From DATLGB01 sp037724045 (GTDB lineage: Bacteria; Actinomycetota; Thermoleophilia; Solirubrobacterales; Solirubrobacteraceae), in assembly GCA_037724045.1 (NCBI GenBank), contig JBBJOW010000001.1, positions 1-64,000 on the forward strand: a DNA stretch of 64,000 nucleotides, in the 5' to 3' direction. Below, one piece after another: positions 48,700 through 57,466 of this stretch. The position numbers were made by a program, and so were the translations under genes. Each line of letters begins with the position of its first letter. Positions within the stretch are counted from its first letter, which is position 1. Under the pieces are notes generated by a model. The model did no database searches, had not been told where the DNA came from, and worked only from the letters and a program-made list of their open reading frames with translations.

Positions 48700-48715
48700 G
48701 AAACACGGCCGAAAC
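48700..48715 (+). promoter_or_regulatory. GlnR-like box in the glnA-nirB intergenic region
   Basis: GAAAC (48700-48704), 6 bp, GAAAC (48711-48715), then AGC, identical in layout to the narK box. It is 67 nt before the nirB ATG and 77 nt before the divergent glnA-like ATG, so it could serve both. Confidence 0.65.
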
Positions 48716-48781
48716 AGCACGGTCATCGGAGGGCAACGAGACGGGTCTGCCGGCGAAATCGAGGGGCGCGAGGATGCGGCC

Positions 48782-51172
48782 ATGTACCGCTCCCCCGCGC
48801 TCGAAGGCGGCGTCGCGATCGTCGGCGGTGGCATCGCCGGCCAGTCGCTCGCCGAGGAACTGCGTGCCCGCGACCCCGAGGTCGCCATCACGATCATCTC
48901 CGGCGAGCCCGTCGCCCCCTACGACCGCGTGCGGCTCTCCGAGCTGCTGGCCGGCGAGGACGGCTGCGAGGCGCTGCGGCTGCGCCCGCACGAGTGGTAC
49001 GCCGACGAGCGGGTGGAGCTGATCACGGGCCGCTGGGTGAGCGAGCTGGACCCCGAATCCGGCGCGGTCACCTTCGCGGACGGCGAGCGGCGGACCTTCG
49101 GCGCGCTTGCGCTGGCCACGGGGTCGGACCCGCTGCTGCCCCCGCTCCCGGGTTTGGAGCTCGAGGGCGCGATGGCCTACCGCGGGCCCGAGCACGTCGA
49201 CGACCTGCGGCGGCTGGCGTCGGCCGATGGCGCGCGGGTGGCGGTCATCGGCGGCGGCCTGCTGGGCCTCGAGGCGGCGCGCGGCGCGCTGGCGCGTGGC
49301 GCGTCGGTCACCGTGGTCCATCTGGTCGACCGCCTGATGGAGCGCCAGCTCGACGGGCCGGCGGGCGGGATGCTGCTCGACGCCTTCGAGGCGCTGGGCG
49401 TCGACGTGCGCCTCGAGCACGCCACCGAAGCGGTGCTCGGCGAGCCCGGAGGGCGCGTGCGCGGCCTGCGCTTCGCGGGCGGCGACGAGCTGGCCTGCGA
49501 CGTCGTCGTCGTCTCGATCGGCATCCGGCCGAACGTGGCGCTGGCGCGCGCGACCGGCCTCGAGGTCGAGCGCGGGATCGTCGTCGACGACGGGCTGCGC
49601 ACGTCGGCGCCGGGCGTCGTCGCCGTCGGCGAGTGCGCGCAGCACGCCGGCACCGTCTACGGCCTCGTGGCGCCGATCTTCGAGCAGTGCCGGGTCGCCG
49701 CGGACACGCTGCTGGGCCGCGACGGCGACCCTTACACCGGCTCGCTGCAGTGGGCCAAGCTCAAGGTCGCGGGCATCGACCTCGTCTCGATCGGCAGCGC
49801 GGAGGGCGAGCAGTCGGCCTCCGTGGCGGGTCCGGGCAGCTACCGCAAGCTCGTGGTCGCCGACGGCCGCGTCGCGGGCGCGGTCCTCCTCGGAGACATC
49901 CGCGGCACCGAGGACCTGCTGCACGCGATCCGCTCCGGGGAAGAGGTCGCCGACCCACTCGAGCGCCTCGCCGCGGCCGCGGCGCTCACCGCCGCCGACC
50001 TCCCGGACTCAGCGCAGGTGTGCGACTGCAACGGCGTCTGCAAGGGCGCGATCGCCGCGGCCGTCACCGACGGCGGCTGCGCGACGCCGCGCGAGGTCAT
50101 GGCCGTCACGCGCGCGGGCACGGGCTGCGGCTCGTGCAAGCCGATGGTGCGCGAGATCGTGCTCGACGTCGCCGGCGACGCGGCCGACGAGCCTGCCTAC
50201 CTGTGCCCGTGCCGAAAGCAGACGCGCGAGGAGATCGCCGCCCGGGTGCGCGAGGACGGCCTGGACTCCGTCAGCGCGGTCAGCGAGGCGTGCGGCACCG
50301 GTCGCCAGTGCGGGGCGTGCAAGCCGGCGCTGGCCTACCTCGTCTCCGAGATCTGCGACAACCGCCACCGCGAGGAGGTCCACGCGCGCTTCATCAACGA
50401 CCGCGTGCACGCGAACATCCAGAACGACGGCACGTTCTCGGTGGTGCCGCGCATGTACGGGGGCGTGACGACGCCGGACGAGCTGCGTCGCATCGCCGAC
50501 GCCGCCGACAAGTACGGCGCGCGCATGGTCAAGGTCACCGGCGGCCAGCGCATCGACCTGCTCGGCATCGAAAAGGCCGACCTCCCCGACATCTGGCGCG
50601 ACCTCGACATGCCTTCGGGCTTCGCCTACGCCAAGGCAGTGCGGACCGTCAAGAGCTGCGTGGGAACGGACTTCTGCCGCTTCGGCGTCGGCGACTCGAT
50701 CGCGCTGGCGACGGAGATGGAGCGCACCTGGGAGCACCTGCACACGCCGGCGAAGGTCAAGTCGGGTGTGTCGGGCTGTCCGCGCAACTGCGCCGAGGCG
50801 ACGGTCAAGGACATCGGCGTGGTGGCCGTCGAGGGCGGCTGGCAGGTGCGCCTCGGCGGCGCCGCCGGCGCGACGGTGCGCGAGGGGGACGTGCTGTGCA
50901 CGGTCGACGACAAGCGAGAGGCGATGCGGGTGATGACCACCTTCCTGCAGTACTACCGCGAGAACGCCGACTACCTCGAGCGGACTTACGACTTCGTGCC
51001 GCGCGTCGGGCTCGAGGAGATCCGCTCGGTCGTCGAGGACCCAGAGCGCGGCGCGGCGCTGCTCGAGCGCTTCCGCCTGGCCAAGGCGGCGGTGTTCGAC
51101 CCCTGGGGGGCGGAGGCGCGCGAGCCCGCGCACCCGACCCAGTACCTCGAGCTCGTGGCGGCGCCGGCATGA
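48782..51172 (+). CDS. nirB: NADH-dependent assimilatory nitrite reductase, large subunit
   Basis: 796 aa. FAD/NADH half (VAIVGGGIAGQSLAEEL; VAVIGGGLLGLEAARGAL), then two BFD-type [2Fe-2S] domains (CDCNGVCKGA at about 414 and CPCRKQTREE at about 474). The C-terminal siroheme-[4Fe-4S] reductase domain has CVGTDFCRFG (about 627) and SGCPRNCAEA (about 664). Reduces nitrite to ammonium with six electrons from NADH. ATG overlap with nirD follows. Its FAD module is clearly related to the one fused to the nitrate reductase. Confidence 0.96.
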   Translation: MYRSPALEGGVAIVGGGIAGQSLAEELRARDPEVAITIISGEPVAPYDRVRLSELLAGEDGCEALRLRPHEWYADERVELITGRWVSELDPESGAVTFADGERRTFGALALATGSDPLLPPLPGLELEGAMAYRGPEHVDDLRRLASADGARVAVIGGGLLGLEAARGALARGASVTVVHLVDRLMERQLDGPAGGMLLDAFEALGVDVRLEHATEAVLGEPGGRVRGLRFAGGDELACDVVVVSIGIRPNVALARATGLEVERGIVVDDGLRTSAPGVVAVGECAQHAGTVYGLVAPIFEQCRVAADTLLGRDGDPYTGSLQWAKLKVAGIDLVSIGSAEGEQSASVAGPGSYRKLVVADGRVAGAVLLGDIRGTEDLLHAIRSGEEVADPLERLAAAAALTAADLPDSAQVCDCNGVCKGAIAAAVTDGGCATPREVMAVTRAGTGCGSCKPMVREIVLDVAGDAADEPAYLCPCRKQTREEIAARVREDGLDSVSAVSEACGTGRQCGACKPALAYLVSEICDNRHREEVHARFINDRVHANIQNDGTFSVVPRMYGGVTTPDELRRIADAADKYGARMVKVTGGQRIDLLGIEKADLPDIWRDLDMPSGFAYAKAVRTVKSCVGTDFCRFGVGDSIALATEMERTWEHLHTPAKVKSGVSGCPRNCAEATVKDIGVVAVEGGWQVRLGGAAGATVREGDVLCTVDDKREAMRVMTTFLQYYRENADYLERTYDFVPRVGLEEIRSVVEDPERGAALLERFRLAKAAVFDPWGAEAREPAHPTQYLELVAAPA

Positions 51173-51507
51173 CCGGGCGCTTCGTCCGCGCCTGCCTCGT
51201 CTCAGACGTCCCGCTCGGCGAGGGCCGCACGGCGCTCGTGGACGGCGTCCGCGTGGCGATCTTCCACACCGCCGCCGGCTGGTACGCGACCGACGCGGCG
51301 TGCCCCCACCGCGGCGGACCGCTCGCCGACGGGCTCGTCGCCGACGACAGCGTCACCTGCCCGCTGCACCAGCGCCGCTTCGACCTCAATTCAGGGGACG
51401 CGCTCGGCCACGACTGCGCGGCGGTCACCCTCCACCGGGTCGAGCAGCGCGGCGACGAGCTCTACGTGTGCGTGCGCACGCGCGTGGCGGTCGACCTGGC
51501 GGCGTGA
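51169..51507 (+). CDS. nirD: Nitrite reductase small subunit, Rieske-like
   Basis: 112 aa. Rieske [2Fe-2S] motifs complete: ACPHRGGPLADG and TCPLHQRRFDL, with both Cys-His pairs, whereas many NirD proteins have lost them. ATGA overlap with nirB. Partner subunit of the nitrite reductase. Confidence 0.93.
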   Translation: MTGRFVRACLVSDVPLGEGRTALVDGVRVAIFHTAAGWYATDAACPHRGGPLADGLVADDSVTCPLHQRRFDLNSGDALGHDCAAVTLHRVEQRGDELYVCVRTRVAVDLAA

Positions 51508-51690
51508 CCGCCGCGAGGTGCCCGAGGCGGGCCCGGGCAGTCTGACCGCCCGAAGCCTCGGTGACGCCTAACGCCGTCGGCGAGTCCACGCCGGGGGCGC
51601 TGGCCAACGTGAAGGATGCAGCTGACTCTGAGCCGGGCGAAGTGAGCTAACGCCGGACCGCATGAGATCGTAGATCGATCGGGGTTCGCG

Positions 51691-52137
51691 CTAGCGGGCG
51701 ACGGAAGCTGAAGCGCGGTTGCCGGAGACCGCGGCGAGGACGCCGAGCGCGACGTAGGTGACTGCGGAGCCGCGCGCGAAGCGCAACCGCGCGCGGGCGC
51801 TGCCGCGCAGACGGCTCGCGAGCCTGGACGCGGCGAACACGTAGATCAGGTCGCTGATCACGGCGACGCTCACGTACAGCGTCCCGAGCAGCAGGACCTG
51901 CGGGACGAGGGCTGCGGAGGTGTCGAGGAACTGCGGGAAGTAGGCGACGAAGAAGACCGCGACCTTCGGGTTGAGCAGCTGAACCAGGAACCCTTCGGCG
52001 AAGATGCGGCGGTCCGAGGCGGGTCGCCGGCCCTGGTCTACGGACCTGCCGACGATGTAGAGCACACCCGGTCCCGGGGTCGCCACGAGCAGGAAGGACA
52101 CCCCGGCGAACAGCAGCAGCGTCGAAAAGGAGGGCAT
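51691..52137 (-). CDS. LysE-family exporter with an internal deletion
   Basis: 148 aa against about 205 for the family. N-terminus VSFLLVATPGPGVLYIVGRS is intact, then QGRRPASDRRIFAEGFLVQLLNPK follows directly. The segment normally between (helices 2-3 and the loop, about 60-65 residues) is missing while the frame is kept. The C-terminal helices remain. An intact amino-acid exporter is unlikely; probably non-functional. Start overlaps the SDR stop (TGATG). Confidence 0.75.
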   Translation of the reverse strand: MPSFSTLLLFAGVSFLLVATPGPGVLYIVGRSVDQGRRPASDRRIFAEGFLVQLLNPKVAVFFVAYFPQFLDTSAALVPQVLLLGTLYVSVAVISDLIYVFAASRLASRLRGSARARLRFARGSAVTYVALGVLAAVSGNRASASVAR

Positions 52138-52973
52138 CAGCTGCGGACCAGCGGTTCGACGCGTTTGAGGATGTCGTAGTAGCCCACGGGTCGGACGCGC
52201 AGCAGCCCGGCGAGAAAGGCGGCGTCGGGCCCGATGAGGATGCGGTTGCGCCCCTTCTCCAGGCCGCGCTGGATCGTCTGCGCCGCCTTCTCCGGCGACG
52301 TCCGTGCGACCTTGGTGAAGTCCGCGACCAGGCCGGACTTATCGGTGTTGCCACGGTCATCGACGTGGAAGCGCGCGTTCTCGACGATCTTGGTGGCCAC
52401 GCCGCCCGGGTGGACGGCGACCGCGTCGACTCCGCTCTCGCGCAGCTCGTGGCGCAGCGACTCGGTGAACCCGCGCACGGCGAACTTGCTCGCGCAGTAC
52501 GCGCTCTGGGTCGGGTACCCGATCAGCCCGAAGACGCTCGACGTGTTGACGATCACGCCGCTGTCCTGCGCGATCAGGATCGGCAGGTAGGCGCGGGTGC
52601 CGTGCACGACGCCCCAGAAGTTGACGTCGATCACCCACTCGTCGTCCTCGGGCGCCGCGCCGGCGACGGTCTGGGAGACGGTGACGCCGGCGTTGTTGAA
52701 CACCGCGCCGATCGGCGCCGGCGCCCAGTCGCGCACCTCGGACGCCAGCGCCATCTGCGCGCCCCGGTCGCGGACGTCGAGCTTGCGCGCGAAGACGGGG
52801 GATGGGTGGGGTCCGATCATCTCCGCCGTCTCCTCCAGGCCCTCCTCGTCTGAGTCCAACAGCGCCGCCGGACAGCCCTGGGCGCCGAGGCGCTGCGCGA
52901 GCGCGCGCCCGATGCCCGACCCCGCGCCGGTGATGACGACCGTCCGGCCGGCGAGTGGCGCCCGGGCCTTCAC
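52137..52973 (-). CDS. Short-chain dehydrogenase/reductase
   Basis: 278 aa from GTG 52973. VITGAGSGIGRALAQRLG cofactor site, Asp in ALLDSDEEG (favours NAD), NNAGVTVSQ, catalytic Ser in TSSVFGLIG and YCASK (Tyr, Lys), VHPGGVATKI. C-terminal extension resembles SDRs linked to mycofactocin or lipid metabolism. GTGA overlap with the upstream VOC gene. Confidence 0.9.
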   Translation of the reverse strand: MKARAPLAGRTVVITGAGSGIGRALAQRLGAQGCPAALLDSDEEGLEETAEMIGPHPSPVFARKLDVRDRGAQMALASEVRDWAPAPIGAVFNNAGVTVSQTVAGAAPEDDEWVIDVNFWGVVHGTRAYLPILIAQDSGVIVNTSSVFGLIGYPTQSAYCASKFAVRGFTESLRHELRESGVDAVAVHPGGVATKIVENARFHVDDRGNTDKSGLVADFTKVARTSPEKAAQTIQRGLEKGRNRILIGPDAAFLAGLLRVRPVGYYDILKRVEPLVRS

Positions 52974-53380
52974 GGCCTTTCGATCAGCTGAACGCGATAT
53001 CCGCCGGAGGTCTCCGGGTCCGTCCACAGGTGGCGCACGCCGCGCAGCTCGACCGGCTCGGCCACCTCCTCGGGCAACGCCGGGCCGGTGAACCGGACTC
53101 CGCCTTCGCCGAGGCGCGCCCGCTCGGCGTCGAGGTCGTCGACGCGGACCGCGATATGGTCGATCCGCGCCGGCGCGCCCTCGGGCAGGCGGGCATCGCG
53201 GGCATTGTCGAGCGTGAAGAGCTCGAGCTCACCTTGACCCAGGGAGAAGAAGGCGCCCGCGAGCCCGTGCTCGGGCGCCTCGAACTCCCGCTCGGGGGCA
53301 CCGAGGCCGAGGACATCGCGGGCGAAGGCCTTGGCCTGCTCGAGATCTTCGACGAGGACGCCGACGTGGTCGAAGCGCAT
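52970..53380 (-). CDS. VOC protein, methylmalonyl-CoA-epimerase-like
   Basis: 136 aa. DHVGVLVEDLEQAKAFARDVLGLG with the first His ligand, ELELFTLDNARDA, RIDHIAVRVDDLDAERARL with the second His, and a final Glu-bearing strand. The pattern is close to methylmalonyl-CoA epimerase, but lacks enough context to be sure. It lies 2 bp after the truncated SRPBCC and before the SDR. Confidence 0.82.
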   Translation of the reverse strand: MRFDHVGVLVEDLEQAKAFARDVLGLGAPEREFEAPEHGLAGAFFSLGQGELELFTLDNARDARLPEGAPARIDHIAVRVDDLDAERARLGEGGVRFTGPALPEEVAEPVELRGVRHLWTDPETSGGYRVQLIERP

Positions 53381-53382
53381 GC

Positions 53383-53562
53383 CTACTCGACCGACTTGGC
53401 GATCCCGCTGACCAGGCCGTTTGGCGCCGGCGTCCCCTCCCGCTCGAGCGTGCTCGTGCGCAGCGGCGACACCCGCGCGTAGTTGCGATGGTCGGTGAAC
53501 GCGTCGAAGACCTTCTCGACGGGGGCCTTGATGGTGCGGTTGATGGTGAAGGATGCCTTCAT
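53383..53562 (-). pseudogene. Truncated SRPBCC-family protein
   Basis: 59 codons (SRPBCC proteins are usually 140-160): FTINRTIKAPVEKVFDAFTD and HRNYARVSPLRTSTLEREGT are the N-terminal strand and helices; after PNG the text no longer matches the family and stops. ATGA overlap with the reductase gene upstream. Likely a deletion remnant kept in the operon. Confidence 0.6.
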
Positions 53563-54554
53563 GCGATCTCCAGGATGAGCTTGCCGATGTTGTCGCCGTC
53601 GAACAGCCGGCGCAGGACGGTGGGGAAGTCCGCCACCGAGCCGCTGACGACGTCCTCCTTGGTGACGAGCGAGCCGTCGGCCATCCAGGCCGCGATCTCC
53701 TGCGCGGCCTCGCCGTAGCGGCGCGCATAGTCGAAGACCACGAAGCCCTCCATCCGTGCGGACTGCACGAGCAGCATCATGTAGTTCGCCGGTCCGGACA
53801 TGCTGTCGGCGTTGTACTGGGAGATCGCGCCGCAGATGACCACGCGCGCGCCGCGGTTGATGCGGGTCAGCACCGTGTCGAGGATCGGGTTGCCCACGTT
53901 GTCGAAGTAGACGTCGACGCCATCGGGCGCGTGCTCGCGTAGGCCCTTGCGCACGTCGCCGCCCTTGTAATCGATGCAGGCGTCGAAGCCGAGCTCCTCG
54001 ACGACGTGCGCGCATTTCTCCTCGCCGCCGGCGATGCCGACCACGCGGCAGCCCTTGAGCTTGGCGATCTGCCCGACCATGCCGCCGACGGCGCCCGCGG
54101 CGCCGCTGACGACCACGGTCTGCCCCGCCTCGGGGCGGCCGACGTCGAGCAGGCCGAAGTAGGCGGTCATGCCGGTGAGGCCGAGCGCGCCGAGGTACGT
54201 CGGCAGCGGCGCGGCGCCGGGGTCGACCTTCTGGACGCCCTTGCCGTCGGAGACCGCGTGCTCGGTGACGCCGAAGCCACCGTGCACGTTGTCGCCCTCG
54301 GCGAAGCCGGAGTGGCGGGAGGCGATGACGCGGCCGACGGCGCCCGCACGCATGACCTCGCCGATCTGCACCGGCGGGATGTAGGACGGAACGTCGCGCA
54401 TCCAGCCGCGCATGGCCGGATCGAGCGAGATGTGGGAGACGGCGACGACGAACTCGCCGTCCTGGGGTTCGGGCTCAGGAGCGTCCTCGACCTCGAAGTG
54501 CTCGTCGGACGGAAACCCCTCGGGGCGTGCGGAGAGAAGGACCCTACGGCTCAT
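53559..54554 (-). CDS. NADP-dependent MDR-family oxidoreductase
   Basis: 331 aa from ATG 54554. Zinc-free medium-chain reductase of the prostaglandin-reductase/curA type: SLDPAMRGWMRD, LGLTGMTAYFGLLDVG, VSGAAGAVGGMVGQIAKLKG (NADP site), and ARMEGFVVFDYARRY. Reduces enones or enoyl aldehydes; substrate unknown. First gene of the leftward unit reductase-SRPBCC-VOC-SDR-LysE. Confidence 0.92.
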   Translation of the reverse strand: MSRRVLLSARPEGFPSDEHFEVEDAPEPEPQDGEFVVAVSHISLDPAMRGWMRDVPSYIPPVQIGEVMRAGAVGRVIASRHSGFAEGDNVHGGFGVTEHAVSDGKGVQKVDPGAAPLPTYLGALGLTGMTAYFGLLDVGRPEAGQTVVVSGAAGAVGGMVGQIAKLKGCRVVGIAGGEEKCAHVVEELGFDACIDYKGGDVRKGLREHAPDGVDVYFDNVGNPILDTVLTRINRGARVVICGAISQYNADSMSGPANYMMLLVQSARMEGFVVFDYARRYGEAAQEIAAWMADGSLVTKEDVVSGSVADFPTVLRRLFDGDNIGKLILEIA

Positions 54555-54629
54555 GTGCGCTGACCCTACGCCACCGGCAATGCTCACCGCCGATCACCTC
54601 GGCGACGTAGCGGGTGGCGCGGACTGACC

Positions 54630-55538
54630 TCAGGAGTCGAGCGCCTCCACGAGCTGGTCCTTGGACATCTTGGAGCGCCCGCCGACGCCGGCGTCGGCGG
54701 CCTTGTCCTGCAGCTGCTTCTTGGAGAGGGTGGCCAGGCGCTCGTGGTCTCCACTTTGGCGCTCGCCCTTCATCTTGGCCAGCGACTCCTCCAGCGCGGC
54801 CATCAGGTCCGGCGTCGCGGCGGGCTCGCGCTCGGGCTCGGGCGCCTTGACCGTGCCGCCCTTGCGCTTGGCCTCGATGACGTCGAGCAGGCGGCTGCGG
54901 TAGCGGTCCTCGTAGCGCTTCGGATCCCAGTCCACCGAGAGCTCCCCGATCAGCGCGACGGTGCGCTCGACCGCCTGCTTCTCGGCTTTGGCCGCCGGCG
55001 CGATCTCCTTCGAGGAGCGGACCTCGTCGTGCCAGAGCAGCGTGACCAGCGACAGGGCGCCCTCGCGCGCACGGACGATGACGAGATACTCCTTCGTGCG
55101 CATGACGAACCGCCCGAGCGCGGCACGGTCGGTCTTGGCCATCACCTCGACCAGCAGCTGGTAGGCGCGCAGCGTGCCCTCGCTGTCGCCGATCGGCAGC
55201 AGCACGTACGGATGGTTGAAGTAGACGGGGTCGACGTCGGCCAGCGGGACGAACGTCTCGATCTCCACGGTGCGCGTCTTGCGCGGCTCGACCGACGCGA
55301 GGTCCTCGTCGGTGATGACGATCATCTTCGTGTCATCCATCTCGTACCCGTGCCCGACCTCCTCGTAGCCGACCTCGGTGTCCTCGGCCGAGCAGAAGCG
55401 CTTGACCGCGATCGGCCGGTGGGTGTCCTTGTGCAGCTGGCGGAAGCGGATCGTCTGGTCGCGCGTGGCGCTGACCAGCATCACGGGCACGTTGACGAGT
55501 CCGAAGCTCAGCGACCCCGTCCACATGGAGCGCGGCAC
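54630..55538 (-). CDS. ku: Ku protein, paralogue 1 (with SAP-like tail)
   Basis: 302 aa from GTG 55538. Bacterial Ku core: MWTGSLSFGLVNVPVMLVSA, FRQLHKDTHRPI, VDPVYFNHPYVLLPIG, ALGRFVMRTKEYLVIVRA. The C-terminal 40 residues (LSKKQLQDKAADAGVGGRSK) form a Rho-N/SAP-like DNA-binding extension. Binds DNA ends for non-homologous end joining and would recruit LigD, which is not in the window. A second Ku lies 165 bp upstream. Confidence 0.95.
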   Translation of the reverse strand: MPRSMWTGSLSFGLVNVPVMLVSATRDQTIRFRQLHKDTHRPIAVKRFCSAEDTEVGYEEVGHGYEMDDTKMIVITDEDLASVEPRKTRTVEIETFVPLADVDPVYFNHPYVLLPIGDSEGTLRAYQLLVEVMAKTDRAALGRFVMRTKEYLVIVRAREGALSLVTLLWHDEVRSSKEIAPAAKAEKQAVERTVALIGELSVDWDPKRYEDRYRSRLLDVIEAKRKGGTVKAPEPEREPAATPDLMAALEESLAKMKGERQSGDHERLATLSKKQLQDKAADAGVGGRSKMSKDQLVEALDS

Positions 55539-55702
55539 TAGTGGGGCCTCCCGTGGGCTCCGCGCGCGTCAGGCGCGTGGATCGTCGTTCGTGGCGAGGA
55601 CGCAGGGAGGGCGCAATGGCGGAGCCCTTGCCCCGAGCGAGGACGACGCCACGGGCGGCGAGACGCCCGCCTGATGTGTGTGGGGCCTGCGGGAGGTGCC
55701 AC

Positions 55703-56473
55703 CTACTTCATCCCCTTTACGGACGCTTCGAGGGCGGCGAACAGGTCGGACTCCTCGGCCGGCTCGTCGGCCTCCCGCTGCACGACCTGCTTGCCCTTGG
55801 CCTTGGCCTCGATCATCTCCACCACCCGCTCGCGGTACGAGTCCTCGTAGTCCTGCGGCTTGAAGTCGGCGGCGAGGGATTCCACGAGCGAGCCCGCCAT
55901 CTTGACCTCGCGCTCAGACGGACCCCTGCCGGGCTTGTTGAGCTCGAACTCGTCCGGGGCGGCGACCTCGTCGGCGAAGCGCATCGTGTGCAGCCCGAGC
56001 ACGTCGCCGAGCGACCGCACGGCGACGAGGTACTCGCGGTCGTGGAAGGTCATGCGCCCGATGCCCGCGCGGCCGGTCTCCTCGAGCGCGGTCTGCAGCG
56101 CCTTGTAGGCGTCCTCCCCGCCCTCGCGCGGTCCCAGGTAGTAGGTCTTGGCGAAGTAGACGGGGTCGACCTCGGCGATTGGCACGAACTCCTCGATTCC
56201 GATCGTCTTCGTCTTCTCCCCCGCGGCCGCCTTGACCTCCTCCTTGGTCAGCTCGACGTACTCGTCCTCGCCGACCTCATAGCCCTTGACGATGTCGGCG
56301 AACTCGACGCGCTCGCCCGACTCGGGCTCGATGCGGCGGTGCTCGAGCGGCGCACCGTCGTTCTGGTGGACCTCGCGGAAGCGCACCGTCTTGTTGTCGG
56401 TCGCCGTGTGCATCTTGATCGGGACCGTCACCAGGCCGAACATGATCGTCGCATTGAAGATGGAACGCGCCAC
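55703..56473 (-). CDS. ku: Ku protein, paralogue 2 (minimal)
   Basis: 256 aa from GTG 56473. Same core (SIFNATIMFGLVTVPIKMHT, VDPVYFAKTYYLGP, GIGRMTFHDREYLVAVRS) but with a short C-terminus (LFAALEASVKGMK) lacking the SAP-like tail. Adjacent, divergent-in-sequence Ku genes suggest a heterodimer, as shown in Sinorhizobium-type multi-Ku systems, or division of labour. Inference only. Confidence 0.95.
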   Translation of the reverse strand: MARSIFNATIMFGLVTVPIKMHTATDNKTVRFREVHQNDGAPLEHRRIEPESGERVEFADIVKGYEVGEDEYVELTKEEVKAAAGEKTKTIGIEEFVPIAEVDPVYFAKTYYLGPREGGEDAYKALQTALEETGRAGIGRMTFHDREYLVAVRSLGDVLGLHTMRFADEVAAPDEFELNKPGRGPSEREVKMAGSLVESLAADFKPQDYEDSYRERVVEMIEAKAKGKQVVQREADEPAEESDLFAALEASVKGMK

Positions 56474-56533
56474 AGCCCGTTAGTTGTACCCGCAGCAGCA
56501 AGCTTTTCCTCCCATGATCGTCCCGAGCAGCCG

Positions 56534-56712
56534 ATGGGCCTCGCGGAGGAGCTCCGCGCCGACGCGAAGGCCGCCGCCCACACGCTGGCCGGCAACGGCG
56601 GCACCTTCGGGTTCCACCTCGTGTCCGAGCTGGCCCGGGAGGCGGAGGCGCTGTTGCGTGACACCGCGGCGGCCACACCGGAGTCCCGTCACCGAGGCGC
56701 TCGGCCGCTGAG
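56534..56712 (+). pseudogene. HPt-domain fragment
   Basis: About 50 codons: GLAEELRADAKAAAHTLAGN, GGTFGFHLVSELAREAEALL. The block AHTLAGNGGTFGF is the phospho-accepting His site of a histidine phosphotransfer domain. No other signalling domain adjoins it, and the frame then runs into the back of the phosphoesterase gene. Probably a leftover of a larger gene. Confidence 0.5.
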
Positions 56713-57444
56713 GACGAGGATCGGGACCTCGGCCCGGGCGCCGAGCCGGACCGGAAGGGTGGCGTGGCCGACGCCGCGGGAGACGAACAGGTGGCGGCCT
56801 GACTCAACGATGTGGCCCTCCTTATAGCGCGCGCCGTGGCGGCTGGGCATGACCCGGCGGACGAGGGGAAGGTCCACCTGGCCGCCGTGCAGATGGCCCG
56901 CAACGGTGAGCGACACGCGGGCCGGGACGTACGGGAACACGTCGGGATCGTGGCTGAGCAGCAGGATCGGCTCCCCCTCGGGTATGCCGGCGAGGGTGCT
57001 ACCGACGCGCGGGTCGCGCTCGCGCTCGTCGCCGACACCGGCGATCCACAACGGTCCTCCGCGCACGTCGAGGCGGAGGGCCGCGTTCTCCAGCACGCGC
57101 AGACCGGCGTGGCGCAGCGTCGCCGCCACGGTGTGCCCCTCGTGGTACCAGTCGTGGTTGCCCAGCACGGCGACCGTGCCGGCGGGCGAGCGGATGGCGG
57201 CGAGACGGGTGGCGACGGCCGCCGGATCGACGCGGCGCCCGCCCAGCACGTCAGGGTCGACGTAGTCGCCGACGAGGACGACCAGGTCGGGCGCGGCGGA
57301 CCGCACCGCGGCCGCGATCTCGCCGACACGTTTCAGGCCCATGCGCGGTCCTCCGGCGTGCAGGTCGGTGACCACCGCGACGCGCAGCCCGTCCAGGCGC
57401 GCCGGCCAGCCGGGCAGCGAGAGGCGGTGCTCCGGCAGGCGCAT
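56689..57444 (-). CDS. Calcineurin-like metallophosphoesterase
   Basis: 251 aa from ATG 57444. Metal-site motifs in order: VVTDLHAGG, LVGDYVDPD, GNHDWYHEG, LLLSHDPDVFP, VAGHLHGGQ. Matches the YkuE/UDP-2,3-diacylglucosamine-hydrolase-like branch acting on lipids near the membrane. No membrane segment seen here. Divergent from the thioesterase gene by 22 bp. Confidence 0.92.
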   Translation of the reverse strand: MRLPEHRLSLPGWPARLDGLRVAVVTDLHAGGPRMGLKRVGEIAAAVRSAAPDLVVLVGDYVDPDVLGGRRVDPAAVATRLAAIRSPAGTVAVLGNHDWYHEGHTVAATLRHAGLRVLENAALRLDVRGGPLWIAGVGDERERDPRVGSTLAGIPEGEPILLLSHDPDVFPYVPARVSLTVAGHLHGGQVDLPLVRRVMPSRHGARYKEGHIVESGRHLFVSRGVGHATLPVRLGARAEVPILVLSGRAPR

Positions 57445-57466
57445 CCGGCGATTATGGTTCGCGACT

